Source: Triticum aestivum (taxonomy: Eukaryota; Streptophyta; Magnoliopsida; Poales; Poaceae). From it: DNA of 64,000 bases. A program made the translations under genes and the position numbers. The stretch is taken from assembly GCF_018294505.1 (NCBI RefSeq), contig NC_057811.1, positions 24,013,483-24,077,482 on the forward strand. Reading direction: 5' to 3'. The notes below the pieces were generated by a model. The model was not told the origin of the DNA. It searched no databases and worked only from the letters and a program-made list of their open reading frames with translations. Of the stretch, positions 47,156 through 59,464 are shown one piece after another. How positions within the stretch are numbered: the first letter of the stretch is position 1; each line of letters starts with the position of its first letter.

Positions 47156-49771
47156 GCCCTCGCCCTCGATCCCCTTCCCCTCTCCTATCCCCGGCCCAAA
47201 CCTATCCCCTCTCTCTCCGTCGCCCTCGCCCTCGATCCCCTTCCCCTCTCCTCTCCCGACGCCGCTGCCCCGCCGCCTCGACACCGCCCCGTCGTCCTCG
47301 TCTCCGCCCCGACGCCCCAACGCCGCGACGCCGCCCTCTCCTCTCCCGACGCCGCCGCCCCGCCGCCCCGTCGTCCTCGTCTCCTCGGCGCCGCTCTCCT
47401 CGTCTCCTCGGAGCACCACCACCACCCGGACCTCGTCGCCTCCCGGACCTCGTCGCACCACCACCAACATCCACAGCGTCGACGTCTTCGTCCCCGACGA
47501 CGCCCCCGTCTTCTACGCCCGCAGGTACCCCATCCAAATCACCCCCGCCTCCATTTCCCACCTCTCCCTCTCTGCTCCTCCCTCCTTGACCTCTCCCTCT
47601 CTAATTCTTCCTAGGGTTTATCTTGGGTTTATAAAGTTGGTAGTTCTGTCATAAGATTTCGTTGAGGATCGCCATGACAAATAATTCAAACTGAATGTAT
47701 TGACAGTGTGTTAACTGAATTTTCGCACTGCATTTTTGTAACTAGGGTTTATCTTGGGTAGGACCAGGAGATGTCTAGGGACAATATTTTGGCCATATGG
47801 TTAGCAATGTGAAGGGAAAATGAGAGATTAATTCAAACTAAATGTATGTTTGTAACTGAATTTTTTTGACAGTGTGTTAACTGAATTTTCGCACAACAGT
47901 GATCTGAATGTCACTGCATTTTCATCACATGGACTGTAGATAGTTCCGCTTAACAAAGTTTGACAGAATAACCTATGGTAAGGGACAATCCGACCATGGA
48001 CTTCTTTTCACATTTTTACACAATATTCTTGAAGTTTTGTGCCAGCTCAAATGAAAACTGTGAAACCTAGGTAAAATTGGGAACAATAGTGCAACTTGGC
48101 ATATCGTTGTCATCCTGTGTGATTCTGGTCAGTTTCACATGTTCCTTCACTCAATGGGTTTTGAAAGAATTGGCAATAACTGGCCACTTATCTTCATTTC
48201 AAAGCCCAAGTTGCAGCGCTTTAGATTGACAGCTGGACAGAAGGTATCTTCTAGTAACTTTAGAGTGGAAGGCAGCTTCACTCTGTAGCTATATAGACAA
48301 CTTCAAATTGGATGGCATGGAATATATTGTTGGGGTTTTCACCTTTTCTACTTCGCTTGGTATTTTTTTAAAATGTTAGACACAATAACATAGTTCATAT
48401 GCGATATGTGAATTTTCCTTTTCTGCATGTCACATCAACCTGTATTACTCTCACAGTCACGTTGCGAGGCATTGTCTTGCTGCCTCATGAAATAAATAAG
48501 AAAGACCAACACAGGCTCATGCCCAGTGCAACCTAAAATTAGCACCTTCTGTTTAGATGTTTATATTTACAACTTCTTTTGTTAACATAGTAACAGCCAG
48601 ACTTACCAATCCAACTGATATATTGAATATGACTACGTGGACTTCACTTTGTCACTTGTCAGACTTCTGCATCCAATGAATTGGGGCTTTCTGATATTTT
48701 TTTATAAAATGGCATTCTTTTTAGAGTTTCAGCTTTTATGTACATACATTAAACTAAAAAGGTATCTCTACCACTACATGAAGTATAATCATGCATTCTA
48801 ACAGAACTATGTCTCTACGTAAAAGCATTCATTCTAAAGAAGATACCTTTGGTAAAATGTGTTTAACTTGTAGCTTCTAGCTTAAGTGAGTAGCCAATAC
48901 TGTAGTGAGTAGCTTAACTTGTTTAAGTACTGCCAGTTAGTAGTACTGCTAGTGAGTAGATGAACTCCATTTAACTAGCTTAATTGAGTTTCAGTTGTGT
49001 AGTGAAGTTCTTCTATTTTGTATGATGCGGTTCATGCTTAAACTATCCTGCTATGTAGTTTGTTGGATCATCTATGTACTATGTATGCTGTGGCATGTGG
49101 TGTGGTCGATGCTGAGATGTCAACTCTATGTACTATGTATGTTGTGGCATAGGTGAAGCCACTGATTACACTTCAGGTTCTACTCCTGGAACACTTCAGG
49201 AGTTTTACTTCATAACTGGAGTATTTTGATGATATTGGGGGGTTTTGTCTCCGACCATCGTGTCGTGATGATATTGTGGGGTGTTGTGGGGTTGCAGGTG
49301 GGCGGGGGTGGGGTAATCATTTTGCAGGTACCCCGAGAGACCCTTGAGTTTGCCGGAATGTTGATTAACTTCCGTTCCGGCAAATTCGGGTACTCCATAT
49401 GTCCTATTTTCAGAAAAGGTCATGCTGAAATTTTCCGTGAATTCTAGCATGACTTTGCTAGAAATAGGACATATGGGGTACTTGTGACTAATGCATGGGC
49501 CGGGGTATCTTAGTAGTTAATTAAGTAGGATCAAGTGCCCCGGCGTACTTGTGACTAATGCATGGGTTTTAGGGTGCCTTGGTGTCGATAAAAACCGAAA
49601 TGATGAAAGCTTTGGCTTTTAGGGTGCCTCGGCGTCGAAAAACCCTCAATGATAAAAGCTTAGCTTTTAGGATGCCTCGGTGTCGACAAACCCTAAATGA
49701 TGAGACCATGATCTTGTTCCTTGACAATAACCAACTTTTTGACCAAACTTTGTTCCTATTTAGAGAGAAAC
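47156..49771 (+). other. GC-rich leader and long intron of the second gene
   Basis: Bases 47156-47600 are C-rich with repeated CCTCGATCCCCTTCCCCTCTC. A donor-like CAGGTACC is at 47521-47528. Bases 47640-49330 are AT-rich and without genes. Bases 49340-49450 resemble the TNP2 leader (42880-42980), and 49600-49700 hold a GGTGCCTCGGTGTCGA minisatellite. Confidence 0.5.
49390..49482. other. Imperfect inverted repeat (38-bp arms) in the second-gene leader
   Basis: TACTCCATATGTCCTATTTT and its downstream near-complement AAATAGGACATATGGGGTA form arms at 49390-49428 and 49443-49482. Confidence 0.75.
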
Positions 49772-51168
49772 ATGGCCAACAATGATGAGGCCGGGGGTTC
49801 GGGAGTCAAGGCATTCTGGAAGCTGTCCCAGGAGATGGAGGAACAACCTCACTTGTATAAGGACACCGCCTTCCCCACCGATCCTGAGACCACCGATGGT
49901 ACCGCCGAGGATGACCCCACTGATGCCACCACTGATGGTGCCGCCGAGGATGCCACCACTGATGATGGCGGCGCACGCACAGATGGCAGCCAACCGAAGA
50001 GGCAACGGAAGGACCGGCGCCCGACCGTGCTCCGCACCCTCAAGGAGGAAGTTACTGAAGTGGACTCCGACGGGAATCCAACAGCGCCCGAACGAATAGT
50101 CAAGGGGTACTCGCTTCAGCTCGGGTGCATTCTCCGGAGCACCGTCTCGATCAACACCGAGAACCTGCCGCATCTTGACCGAGGGAATTTGCGCAACCTC
50201 CTCTTCACGAAGCTGCACGAACGATACAAGTTCCCCGCTGAATTTGAAAACACAAGCCTCAAAGGGAATAAAGTGAACAATGCTGCCCTCACGAAGATGA
50301 GCAAGGCCCTGTCTACTTGGAAAAGCAATGTGAAGAGAATGATCGAGAAAGGTGAAAGTTATGAGAAGATCAAGGAGAAAAATCCTTCGATCACCGAAGA
50401 TGACTACAACGACTTCAAGATCAATTGCTCGAGCACTGCAAACTCCGAATCAAGTAAGTGGGGGAAAGAAATGCGGGAGCTGAACTTAGGGGAACACACA
50501 CTCGGTCCCGGTGGTTACAGAGTGGCGGAGCCTATATGGGACAAGGAGGAGGCGGACCGTGCCGAGCAAGGCCTACCGCCCCTCTTCGATAAATACGGTG
50601 ACAAGCAGACCAGGAACTTTGTCAGGGCCCGGTACAAGAAGGACCCGAAAACAAAGGAGCTTACCACGGATCCGAAGACCAGGGCGCTTGAGCTTGTTCT
50701 GGTAAGGAATACACCCCCGCGTAATTAGTTCCATATGGTTGCATTCTAATTAATGAAGCCAAATTTCTAAATGGTTCACATTCCTTCCGCAGGCGACTGA
50801 AAGCAGTAGCGCGGGGTCGACTAAGAGCAACCCTTGGGACACCACTCTAAATAGGGCGTTGAATGTAATGAAGAACAAGGATAAGCTCAGTAAGCCGACG
50901 TCAGCTGGTCGTGTGGCCGGCAAAGGCTTGTCGACAAAATGGTCATCATACTATAACACTGGTGGGCGAAAGGAGAAAAAGACCAGCTCGGAAAGCCAGG
51001 CGCGCGAGGTTCAAGAACGGAGGGCACAGGTGGCGCGGATTCCGGAGATTGTCCAAGAGCAAGTGCAACAACAACTCGGAGCGACGATCACCGCCATTGT
51101 GCCTACCTTGATCCAGGGGATTAGTGCGTGGATTGCGGGCGGCCAACAGGGGCCGCCCCCGATTCCTC
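49772..51168 (+). pseudogene. Second gene of the Jorge-like element (Ptta/En/Spm-type protein), 3' truncated
   Basis: Exon 1 (49772-50701) starts MANNDEAGGSGVKAFW and ends at GTAAGG in phase 0. Exon 2 starts at 50793 after CTTCCGCAG. The protein has a Thr/Asp-rich repeat (about residues 35-70), a basic KRQRKDRR patch, then a helical region (WKSNVKRMIEKG, KWGKEMRELNLGEHTLG, RYKKDPKTKEL) like the plant En/Spm second-ORF family, and a glutamine-rich QEQVQQQLG helix. It breaks near 51168 after GPPPIP, where Gypsy gag starts. The frame is otherwise open. Related proteins may bind subterminal repeats, but that is inference. Confidence 0.7.
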
Positions 51169-52467
51169 GCGAGGCTGGTCCCTCAACGCGCCCTCACGAG
51201 GCTGATCCTGCCAGCGGTCCTTGCGAGGCTGATCGTGCCACTCCTGACGAGGGCCGCGGTCGTCCCAATGTCCTCCGCCTCATCCTCCACCTAGGCCGTA
51301 GCCCCGGTCATTGCGCTCGGGGCGTCGACCGAAGCGCCCATCTCGACTGGCCCTTAGCTCCTGGCAGTCGTTGGTGTTGTGGCTGTGTACGTTGTGGAAG
51401 GCGCAGAACGGCCGGCTGCTCTTGGACGACTCGGGGTGGTCCCGGCCGCACTTCTTGTCTGGCTCCTCCGCGAGCACGGCTACTTCCTTGCGCTTCACGT
51501 CCTTGGCCTTGGCTTTGTTCTCCTCCGGGCCGGTAGCCGGGAGTTCGAGGAGAGAGAGGCGCCCCTCCTCAGCTCTTGCGCACTTGGTTGCCAGGTTGAA
51601 CAGCTCCAAAGCCGTGCATAGCTCCTCGTGGATGGCAAGCTCCTCCTTCATCTTGACGTTGCGGACGCCATCGGAAAACGACGAAATGAAGGCCTCGTCT
51701 ATGACCTTGGGGATTTTGAGGCGAACGTTGTTGAAGCGCTGGATGTACTTCTGCAGGGTCTCCCCTGGCTGCTGCCTGACGCAGCGTAGGTCACCCACAG
51801 CCGGAGGGTGGTCGCGAGTGCCCTGAAAGTTGGCGACGAAGCAGTCATGCATCTCATCCCAGGAGGAGATTGAGCCCGGGGCAGGTTCAGGAGCCACGAG
51901 CGAGCGCCGTCCTTGAGAGCCATGGGGAACCAGTTCGCCATGACTTTCTCGTCGCCGTTGGCCGCCTCGATGCTCAGCTCGTAAAGCTGCAAGAACTCCG
52001 CGGGGTCGGGGGTGCCGTCGTAGCGAGGAGGCAAGTCTGGCTTGAACTTGCCCAGCCAGGCGACGCTACGCAGCTCAGGAGTGAAGGCGCGGCAGCCTGC
52101 TGTGGCCACCAGGGCCCGTCGTGGAGGCGGAGCTTGATTCTGGTGTCCACGCGCCGCCACGGCAAGCGGCGCATGGCCCTGCCGCGGCAAGCGATCTTGA
52201 CGTGGCGGTGCTGGGAGCGGTGGAGCATTTTCTTGCGGTCGGGGAACTTCTTGGCAGCTTCCTTCTTCTTGTGCGGGCGCCCGACGAGGAGGGTCGCGCC
52301 GGGGAGCCGCGCGCCTTGGCGCCAGGGTGCCATCTTGGTGCAGATGTGGTGGAGGCGCTCCGTGAGCCACGTCGCCCGCAGCTAGCGGGGGCGAGGCAGC
52401 GAGAGGGACGGCGCAGGGAAGCCCCTGCAGCACTAACGAGCTCCGCAATGCGGTCCAGCCAGTCCTC
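51169..52467 (-). pseudogene. Gypsy gag fragment
   Basis: On the minus strand, from 52467 down, it reads VEDWLDRIAELV, FKPDLPPRYDGTPDPAEFL and DGARSWLLNLP. After a one-base shift near 51880 it continues ISSWDEMHDCFVANFQGTRD, QQPGETLQKYIQRFNNVR and the zinc-binding FCAFHNVHSHNTNDC (Retrotrans_gag family). A TGA at 51280 interrupts a Gly/Arg-rich tail. Both ends are cut: by the third CACTA element at 52468 and at the junction with the Jorge-like second gene. Confidence 0.85.
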
Positions 52468-53318
52468 CACTACAAAAAAAGACACATCCGTAACATTTTG
52501 GGCCGAACGAAATTTTTTCTGTCATACATATGACACTTCTATGACGATAATTGTGACAAAACCCGGTATCATCATAGATGTGGTGGGCTCCAACTTCTAT
52601 GACAAAAAATCTTGACAGAAAATGGGCTTTTCGTCCTGGGCGGGCCGGAGACGCAGCTGCATGACATTCTTTGGGCCGTCCATGACGGAAAAAACCGTGG
52701 TAGAAGCGAGGGGGAGGAAAATTTCGGGGACTTCCTGGTTACGGTGGGTGGTCGGGGGCCGAGCGATGCGCGTTTCTCTCGTACACGTACGCGCGTGTGT
52801 GCGAGGCATTGGCTCTAACTGAACCTGAGCGAGGCGTTGGGCTCTAACTGAACCCGAGCGATTGCACTGCAGGCTACGCGTTACGGAACCCGAGCGATCG
52901 ATCGATGGCTGTTAACTGAACCCGATCGAGCAATTCCTTCGCTACTGCTGCTAACTGAACCCGATCGATTGGATGAACAGTGAGCGTTGCGGGGGGGGGG
53001 GGGGGGGGTGGACGAACAGTGAGCAGTGGCGTTGCCTCTGGATGAACAGGACCCCGTGGTGTGGAGGGCTGGATGAACAGTAGACGATGGAGGGGTGCCC
53101 GTGGAGGGGTGGTTGAACAGGACCCCGTGGTGTGGAGGGCTGGATGAACAGTAGATGATGGAGGGGTGCCTGTGGAGGGGTGGTTAAACAGTAGCCGGTG
53201 GAGTAGCGCGCGGTGGAGGCTGAATGAACAGGAGCCTGTGGAGGCTGGAGGAGGTCGACGGTAGCCCGTGGAGGCTGGAGGAGGTCGACGGTGGAGATGA
53301 ACAGTATCCCGTGGAGTC

Positions 53319-53625
53319 CCATTTTGCGGTACGCCACACCCCTCTCGATGAACAGGACCCCCGTTTCGACCGTAGGAGGTCCGTTTCGTCCGTTTTGCGG
53401 TACGCCACACCCCTCCCGATGAACAGGACCCCCGTTTCGACCGTAGGAGGTCCGTTTCGTCCGTTTTGCGGTACGCCATACCCCTCCCTATCAACAGGAC
53501 CCCCGTTTCGACCGTAGGAGGTCCGTTTCCTCCGTTTTGCGGTACGCCACACCCCTCCCGATCAACAGGACCCCGTTTCGAACGTAGGAGGTCCGTTTCC
53601 TCTATTTTGCGGTACGCCAGGCCTC
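53319..53625. repeat. 71-bp tandem repeat, 4.3 copies
   Basis: Units starting at TTTTGCGGTACGCCAC occur near 53321, 53393, 53464, 53535 and 53606 with a constant 71-bp period. Confidence 0.9.
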
Positions 53626-53713
53626 GTTTCCATCGCCTATTCCGTCCAAGCCCTCCCAACGAACACGACCATGCATTCCGTTCCAACCCAGCCGATTGGC
53701 TCCCACGCGTTCC

Positions 53714-53829
53714 GTTGCCTCCCGAAGAACACGACGCATTCAGTTGCCTCCCCATGAACACGACGCATTCCATTGCCTCCCCATGAACACGACGCATTCC
53801 GTTGCCTCCCCATGAACACGACGACGACG
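53714..53829. repeat. 29-bp tandem repeat, four copies
   Basis: GTTGCCTCCCCATGAACACG units start at 53714, 53743, 53772 and 53801. Confidence 0.9.
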
Positions 53830-54249
53830 TTGTTTCTCCGTTCCGACCCAGCCATGTACACGAGCCCTGGCCATACGTATGCGCGAGTAGGCGTTCGGGA
53901 CCCCGCCCGTATGTACACATACGTGGCCGTATTTTCTTTCTTGCACCCTGGCCGCTGTACGTACCTGTACATGCTACGTGCGCGCCTCTACTACGACACG
54001 TGCGCGCCTCTACATCCACCAGTATATATGTACGTACCCATTCGCGACCAGAAGGACAACGCTATGTACGCTTCGACCAGGTGGGTCCCGACTGTCAGGC
54101 ACTTCCTTGCGTGCGAAGATGTAGCTGGTGGGTCCCAACAGTCAGGGGGGAAATGTTTTTTTGCGAAATACGGTGGCCCGTCCAGTGGGTCCCCGCTGTC
54201 AGGTGAAGGAATAATTATTTTGCACGTAATAAGGAGGCACTTCCTTGCT

Positions 54250-56660
54250 GCGGCCGTGGACCCAACTGTCAGCCTCTTCATGTACAGTCCACGTCTGATG
54301 GAAGCCGTTCCTTGACCACGTTGACCACGCCGCGCCGAGAGCACCAGGGCGGTGGACGACGGCGAGGCCTAGGAAGGGGACGACGCGGAGCCGGGGAAGA
54401 CGCGGCAGTGGATGCCCACGCGTAGAGGATTACAAGGGTTCACTGGTTCGCTGCGGTGTGAGGCTGCCGTCGCCGCAGAATAACAGGGGGTGTGGGTGAG
54501 TAGAGGGATGGCCTGGCCAGCGGTGGGAGTAGTAGGCGGCGGTGAGGCCTCCGCCGCATCGCAGCCGGCCACGGGAGTCAGGAGCACGAGGCACGACCGG
54601 CGCTGGTTTGGGCGGCTGGAGCAAGAAGACCAGAGGTTGAAGAAGCACTACGGCCGTTGTATGGACATCGTACGGTCACTGGAGCTAGAATCGTGCATAT
54701 TGACTAAGTTGACAAAGCCCTCCGTCCCCGTCAACTTAGTAGGCCCACAAGTCAGCCTGCCACTATACTGGGTCCCAGCTAACAGGGGGAGTATTCATTT
54801 TTTTGTGCGTAATAAGGAGGCACTTCCTTGCGTGCGAAGATATAGCTGGTGGGTCCGAGCTGTCAGCGGCGGTAACGTTTTTTTCGCGAAATACAGAGGC
54901 CCTTTCGGTGGGTCCTTGATGTCAGGTGGAGGAATCATTATTTTGCGCGTAATAAGGAGGCATTACCTTGCGTGCGGCCGTGGACCCAGCTGTCGGCCTC
55001 TCCACGTACAGTCCACTTCAGATGCATGTCGGTCGTTGACCACGTTAACCAGGCCGCGCCGAGAGCACCAGGGCGGTGGACGACGGCGAGGCCTAGGAAG
55101 GGAACAACACGGAGGCAGGGAAGACTCGGCAGTTGTTTCCCACGCGGAGGGGAGTACGACTGTACGAGGGTTTACTAGTTCGTCTGCCATCACCGGAGAA
55201 TAACAGTAGGTGTGGGTGAGTAGAGAGATGGCTAGGCCAGCGATGGGAGTACGGTGGGGCGGTGAGGCCTGCGCGGCAGCAGAGCTGGCCGCGGGGAGGA
55301 GGGAGCAGGCAGTCCCGCCGGCGCTTGTTTGAGCGGCCAGAGCAGGAAGAGCATAGATTGAAGAAGCACGACGGCCGTTGGATGGCCATCCAACAGTCAC
55401 TACTTGTGCGTCAACCTTTTTTTTAGGAAAGCCTCAAATCTGTGGAAAACAGCATACAGCCCATCTGCCATTATTTCTAATAATTTACAGCATATTTGCT
55501 AATTATTAAGGTTTTTTTGGAGCCCATATTCTTTTTGTTACCATTACAGCTCATATTGTGGCCACGCTTAAAAAATTATACGAAATTTTGCATATTTCGG
55601 TGCGGTCCGAACTATTTTTAATCCCGAAATTTCGACTCACATTCAAACTGATTTTAAAAATAAATGTATATCATTATAAAATCCAACAAATTCTCCACGC
55701 ATAAAAATTAATGTAATTTAAAATCTCGAAATGAAAAAAAAGATATTTGCAACTAATTGCCGGTTTGATGTGTTTTAAAAATGTACAGCCCATTTCTCAT
55801 TACTGATGGGCCATTTTCTCGGCCAGCCGAATGAAAGCTCTCCTCGTCTTGAAAGATTCGCTGCACAACAGGCCTGACAAAGCGACTTACTTGGCAAATC
55901 ACAAAAAAATGGGCTGTGGCCGTGGACCCAGCTATCAGCCTCTCCACGTACAGTACTCTTCCGATGGAATGTCGTTGACCACGTTGACCACGCCGCGCCG
56001 AGAGCACCAAGGCGGTGGACGACGGCGAGGCCTAGGAAGGGGACGACGCGGAGCCGGGGAAGACGCGGCAGTGGATGCCCACGCGGAGAGGAGTACGAGG
56101 GTTCACTGGTTCGGGTGCGGTGTGAGGCTGCCGTCGCCGCAGGGTTTGGCTAGCGGTGGGAGTAGTAGGGGGCGATGAGGCCTCAACAGCAACACAGCCG
56201 GCCACTGGAGGTAGGAGCAGGCGGTCTCCCCGGCGCTGGTTTGGGTGGCTGGTGCAAGAAGAGCAACGATTGAAGAAGCAGCAGGACCGTTCGATTCAAA
56301 TCCAACGGTTACTGCTGCTAGAATCGTTTGTTGACTAAGTTGACAAGCCCTGCGTACGCGTCAACTTAGTAGGCCCACAGGTCAGCCTCCCAACCGGTGC
56401 GCCCCAGATGTCAGTGGGAGGAATCATTTTTTCGCGTAATAAGGAGGCAAATGATTGCGTGCGCCAGGCCAGCGGAGGGAGTAGGGTGGGCCGGGGAAGC
56501 CTGCACGGCATAACAGCGGGCCACAAGAGGAGGGAGCAGGCAGTCCCGTCGGCGCTAGTTTAGGCGGCTGGAGCAGGAAGATCAGAGATTGAAGAAGCAC
56601 GTCGGCGGTTGGATGGACATCCACCAGTCACTGCTGCTAGAATCGTGTGTTCACTGACAA
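54250..56660. repeat. Dispersed direct copies of a ~430-bp module
   Basis: Module starts CGGCCGTGGACCCA and includes TTGACCACGCCGCGCCGAGA and GCGAGGCCTAGGAAGGG. Copies are at about 54250-54700, 54974-55410 and 55918-56330, with a half copy at 56465-56660. AT-rich spacers separate the later ones. Open frames in the modules are not conserved between copies. Confidence 0.8.
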
Positions 56661-57070
56661 AGCCTTGCGTAAACAAGTCAGCCTCTAAATCTGTGGCGTG
56701 TATGGCCCATTTGCTATTATTTTTATATTTTTTACTCTTTTTCTAATTCATATGGAATTTATTGCAGCCCGTTTTCCATTTTTAGAATTGCTGGCCATTT
56801 TCTGGTCAGTACCAGGGTCAAAAAATTAACTAAATATGTGGGAAATTTTGAAAATTCACAAATTTTTGGTGGGGAACAAAATATTCTTAATCAAAAAAAT
56901 TAATAGCCATACTAAAACAAATTTAAAAATAAATTAGTATTATGTCATGTTAAATCCAATGAAATACGTATAAGATATCAGTGAAGAACAAAAACAAAAA
57001 AAAGAAACTTATATCCCATTTGCTATAATTTTTTTTGGAATTTTCAACCCCTTTTGATATTACTTTTAAC

Positions 57071-57854
57071 AGACATTGACCATACTCTTAAGCCAGGCCG
57101 GAATGCATCCCTCCTCGTCTAGAAAGATTTGCAGCCCAGTAATTCGGAGAAAACAAATAGGCCTAGCTTGGGTATTCTTCAAAAAGAAATACTGGGCTAC
57201 CTATTTTGCCAAAGAACTGGTGCATGAGCATTTAGCTTTATTTATTTATTTACTTATTTATGTTTAGGGGACCATGAGCATGTACCTGGGCCGGATTCAT
57301 GTGAGAGCCTCCCTTCATCAGTGGGTTGCATGTTATCAACAAGTGGAAAATGTGTTCCATACGAAAAATAGTATGCGCTACGTACGGTACGGGGCAGTAA
57401 AGGATCGAACCGTGCAACGACTTCCAAAACATTGTGTTTGTCGTTCTAACAACACATTTATTCAACCAACAGACGAAATATACTACTGATTGTACATTGA
57501 AAACAGAAGCAGCAGCAGCAACCAGGGCTGGGGGTGCAACAGAAGCAGTAAGCAGGCCAGAAGAGTGAAGACGCAGCTCTCTCTTCCAAACCAAACATCA
57601 GCCATCATTACAAAAGGGCTACCAAAAAAGAACAAGTGTATGCATCAAACTAAATAAAGATCCTACTACACCAGGTGTACGCATCTAACTAACTGGCTCA
57701 GTTAGACGTTACTATTTATTAAGCTGTGGAGATTGGCTGACGGCTTGAACCAGATGGGTGCTTGACGGGGGAAACTCCAGCCAGCAGGTCGAAGTCTGAT
57801 ACTTGCGACCCTCTCTCCTACTTTGGGCTGCAGAGCGTGGCGGCACATATCAGG
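57071..57854. other. 3' flank of the F-box gene
   Basis: No gene is supported. On the minus strand this is downstream of the F-box/DUF295 frame. A weak AATAAA (reverse of TTTATT at 57456-57461) could end its transcript. Confidence 0.3.
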
Positions 57855-59130
57855 CTATGGTGCATGCAGAGCCGCATGGTACGCTGGGTACACACAGTTT
57901 TGCCTGATGAACGAAACCGCGCTGCCCTCATGATCCTTGCCGTCGGTTATCTCCTGGTTAATCGGATTATTCAGTGCGACAAACAAAGAGCGTGTACCAA
58001 GGCTACTTACCAGCCTCCAGTCAAAAATTCCTGAAGGCCCAGAGAAGCTGGGATCCTGCTCAAAGACCTTGCAGTGACTGTGATTGTATTCCGCGAAACA
58101 ACACGTCCGGTACGTGCGAACGATCATCAATCTTTCGCCGTCGTCTGATCGAGCCAGGAACCACCTGCAACTGCCATGCCGCTTTTCTTTGAAAGGTTTT
58201 GGGATTAGGAAGGGTAGGGACACCAGGCGGCCTACAACATCATATCAAGTTGGAGTCAAATAAAAAAGGGCTCTTGATTTAGTCAATCTTAAGAACAGCA
58301 TGTTATGAGCATGAATATTTTTTCAGCAAATGTTGACAGTAATATAAGCAAGCCATCATTATGTCATAGGAAAGTAACATACTGCTGTAACGGCCGTTTG
58401 TAGCGATGACTGGAGTAGGCCAGCAATACGTCCAGCCATAGGAGTCGACAGCTTAAATGAAGCCCTTGTGTTCAATGGCATCAGAGAACCATGGAGGATG
58501 TATGATCCTGCGATGGACGTGCAGATTTATCCACTTACCGCAGTGACCTGTCAGATAGGCGAGACCGCGGTTGAAGAACGCAATTAGCCTGAAGTCTTTA
58601 TAATTCGCAGATCTTGTTGGCACTTGGCAGATTACAACCTTGAGCAAATCAAACTTGGTATCATGTTGGCTACTATAAGATTCCGAGTATTCTGGGCCGC
58701 GGTGCCAAAGCAGTGCAGTGTTAATCGAAGGAAGGGGGATCAATAGCCGGGTGTAGACCACCACGAGCATCCAGCTGCCGCGACCGTCGATGAGCACCAT
58801 CCAAGACGTGTTCATGCCGACCCAGTACATACCGTTAATGTAGTTGAGGCCGACGGGGATCGGATCATAGTCAAGGGGGTTGATGCTCGCCACCCTACGA
58901 TCGTTATGCTGCTTGACACGCCGTTTCTGAAGATCAGGCGGCATCAGCAAGCACGGAGCTGGCTTAAAAAGCTCCGGCCTGAGGGCTTTGAGTAAACGGT
59001 ACAGCCCCGACGAGCACGCGGCGAGCGGCATGGTACTGAGATTGTCCACACGCGAAACAATGAGCTTGATTTCCTCTGTGGGGAGCGAATTCCAGCCACT
59101 CTTTCGGCGGACGCTGCTCGGTTCTGCCAT
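57855..59130 (-). pseudogene. F-box/DUF295 protein gene with in-frame stop
   Basis: The start at 59130 (MAEPSSVRRKSGWNSLPTEE) gives an F-box directly at the N-terminus: WNSLPTEEIKLIVSRV followed by ACSSGLYRLLKA. The ORF could extend upstream to 59289, but the longer N-terminus lacks domain logic. Exon 1 reads through DUF295-like segments (YINGMYWVGMNTSWMVLIDG, FNRGLAYLTGHCGKW) to a TAA at 58453-58455. Directly after it, in frame, comes AVDSYGWTYCWPTP, a normal DUF295 continuation. An intron follows and exon 2 (about 58223-57855) has FLARSDDGERLMIVRTY and DWRLVSSLGTRSLFVAL. F-box/DUF295 proteins are thought to be SCF adaptors, and this copy is probably dead or truncated. Confidence 0.7.
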
Positions 59131-59464
59131 TGTTAGTGCTTGGGTTTCGGACGAGTGGGGGAGGCGCCTTAGCGGGGATGGAAGATTGGACGAGATTATG
59201 TGCGGACAAAGATGGAGAAGCGAATATGTGCTGCGGGAAGTGGACAGGTGATGATGACTAAAGCACGCCGCTTGACTTACGAGACACATACCAGCAGCAT
59301 AGGGTCATGTCGATGCCAGACAACTTGCTTGAGTGATCACAGTACTGGCACTCCCTACAGTGCTATGCCCTAACTTGCTTGAGTAGAGTAGTAGAGTAGG
59401 ACTCTGCTCTACTACTAGCATTGGAGGAGTAGTATATTCTAATCTAAAATAGTTACAAACTTCA

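Larger units (their letters stand above)
42003..51168 (+). mobile_element. CACTA element of a second family (Jorge-like), 3' truncated
   Basis: It starts CACTACTAGAAAAAGGGC at 42003 with ACT just before it. ACTAATGGCGCACC / GGTGCGCCATTAGT palindromes fill 42030-42540. It carries a TNP2 gene (43015-46574), an internal palindrome module (47071-47155) and a second gene (49772-51168). It ends abruptly where Gypsy gag sequence begins, so the right terminus is missing. Confidence 0.85.
52468..57070 (+). mobile_element. Third CACTA family, left end with repeat-filled interior, right end not found
   Basis: CACTACAAAAAAAGACACATCC starts at 52468, inside Gypsy gag. Its subterminal motifs (TCTATGACG, TAACTGAACCCGAGCGAT, GGATGAACAG) differ from the other two families. 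The interior consists of tandem and dispersed repeats and AT-rich blocks with no transposase. No matching GTAGTG end was found up to 64000, so the right boundary given is only the end of recognisable repeat material. Confidence 0.6.

Noticed and set aside
47027..47654. Pro/Ser-rich and Arg-rich ORFs in the C-rich leader
   Set aside because: Several frames on both strands are open at once because of low-complexity CTCC/CGCC sequence. The position fits a 5' leader.
53184..54019. 381-residue minus-strand ORF in the third CACTA element
   Set aside because: It is made of 71-bp and 29-bp tandem repeats whose translation cycles through frames. It has no homologous pattern in other modules.
59385..59420. 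Possible right terminus of the third CACTA element (CTACTACTAG)
   Set aside because: It does not match the inverse of CACTACAAAAAAAG and is not followed by the interrupted Gypsy gag.
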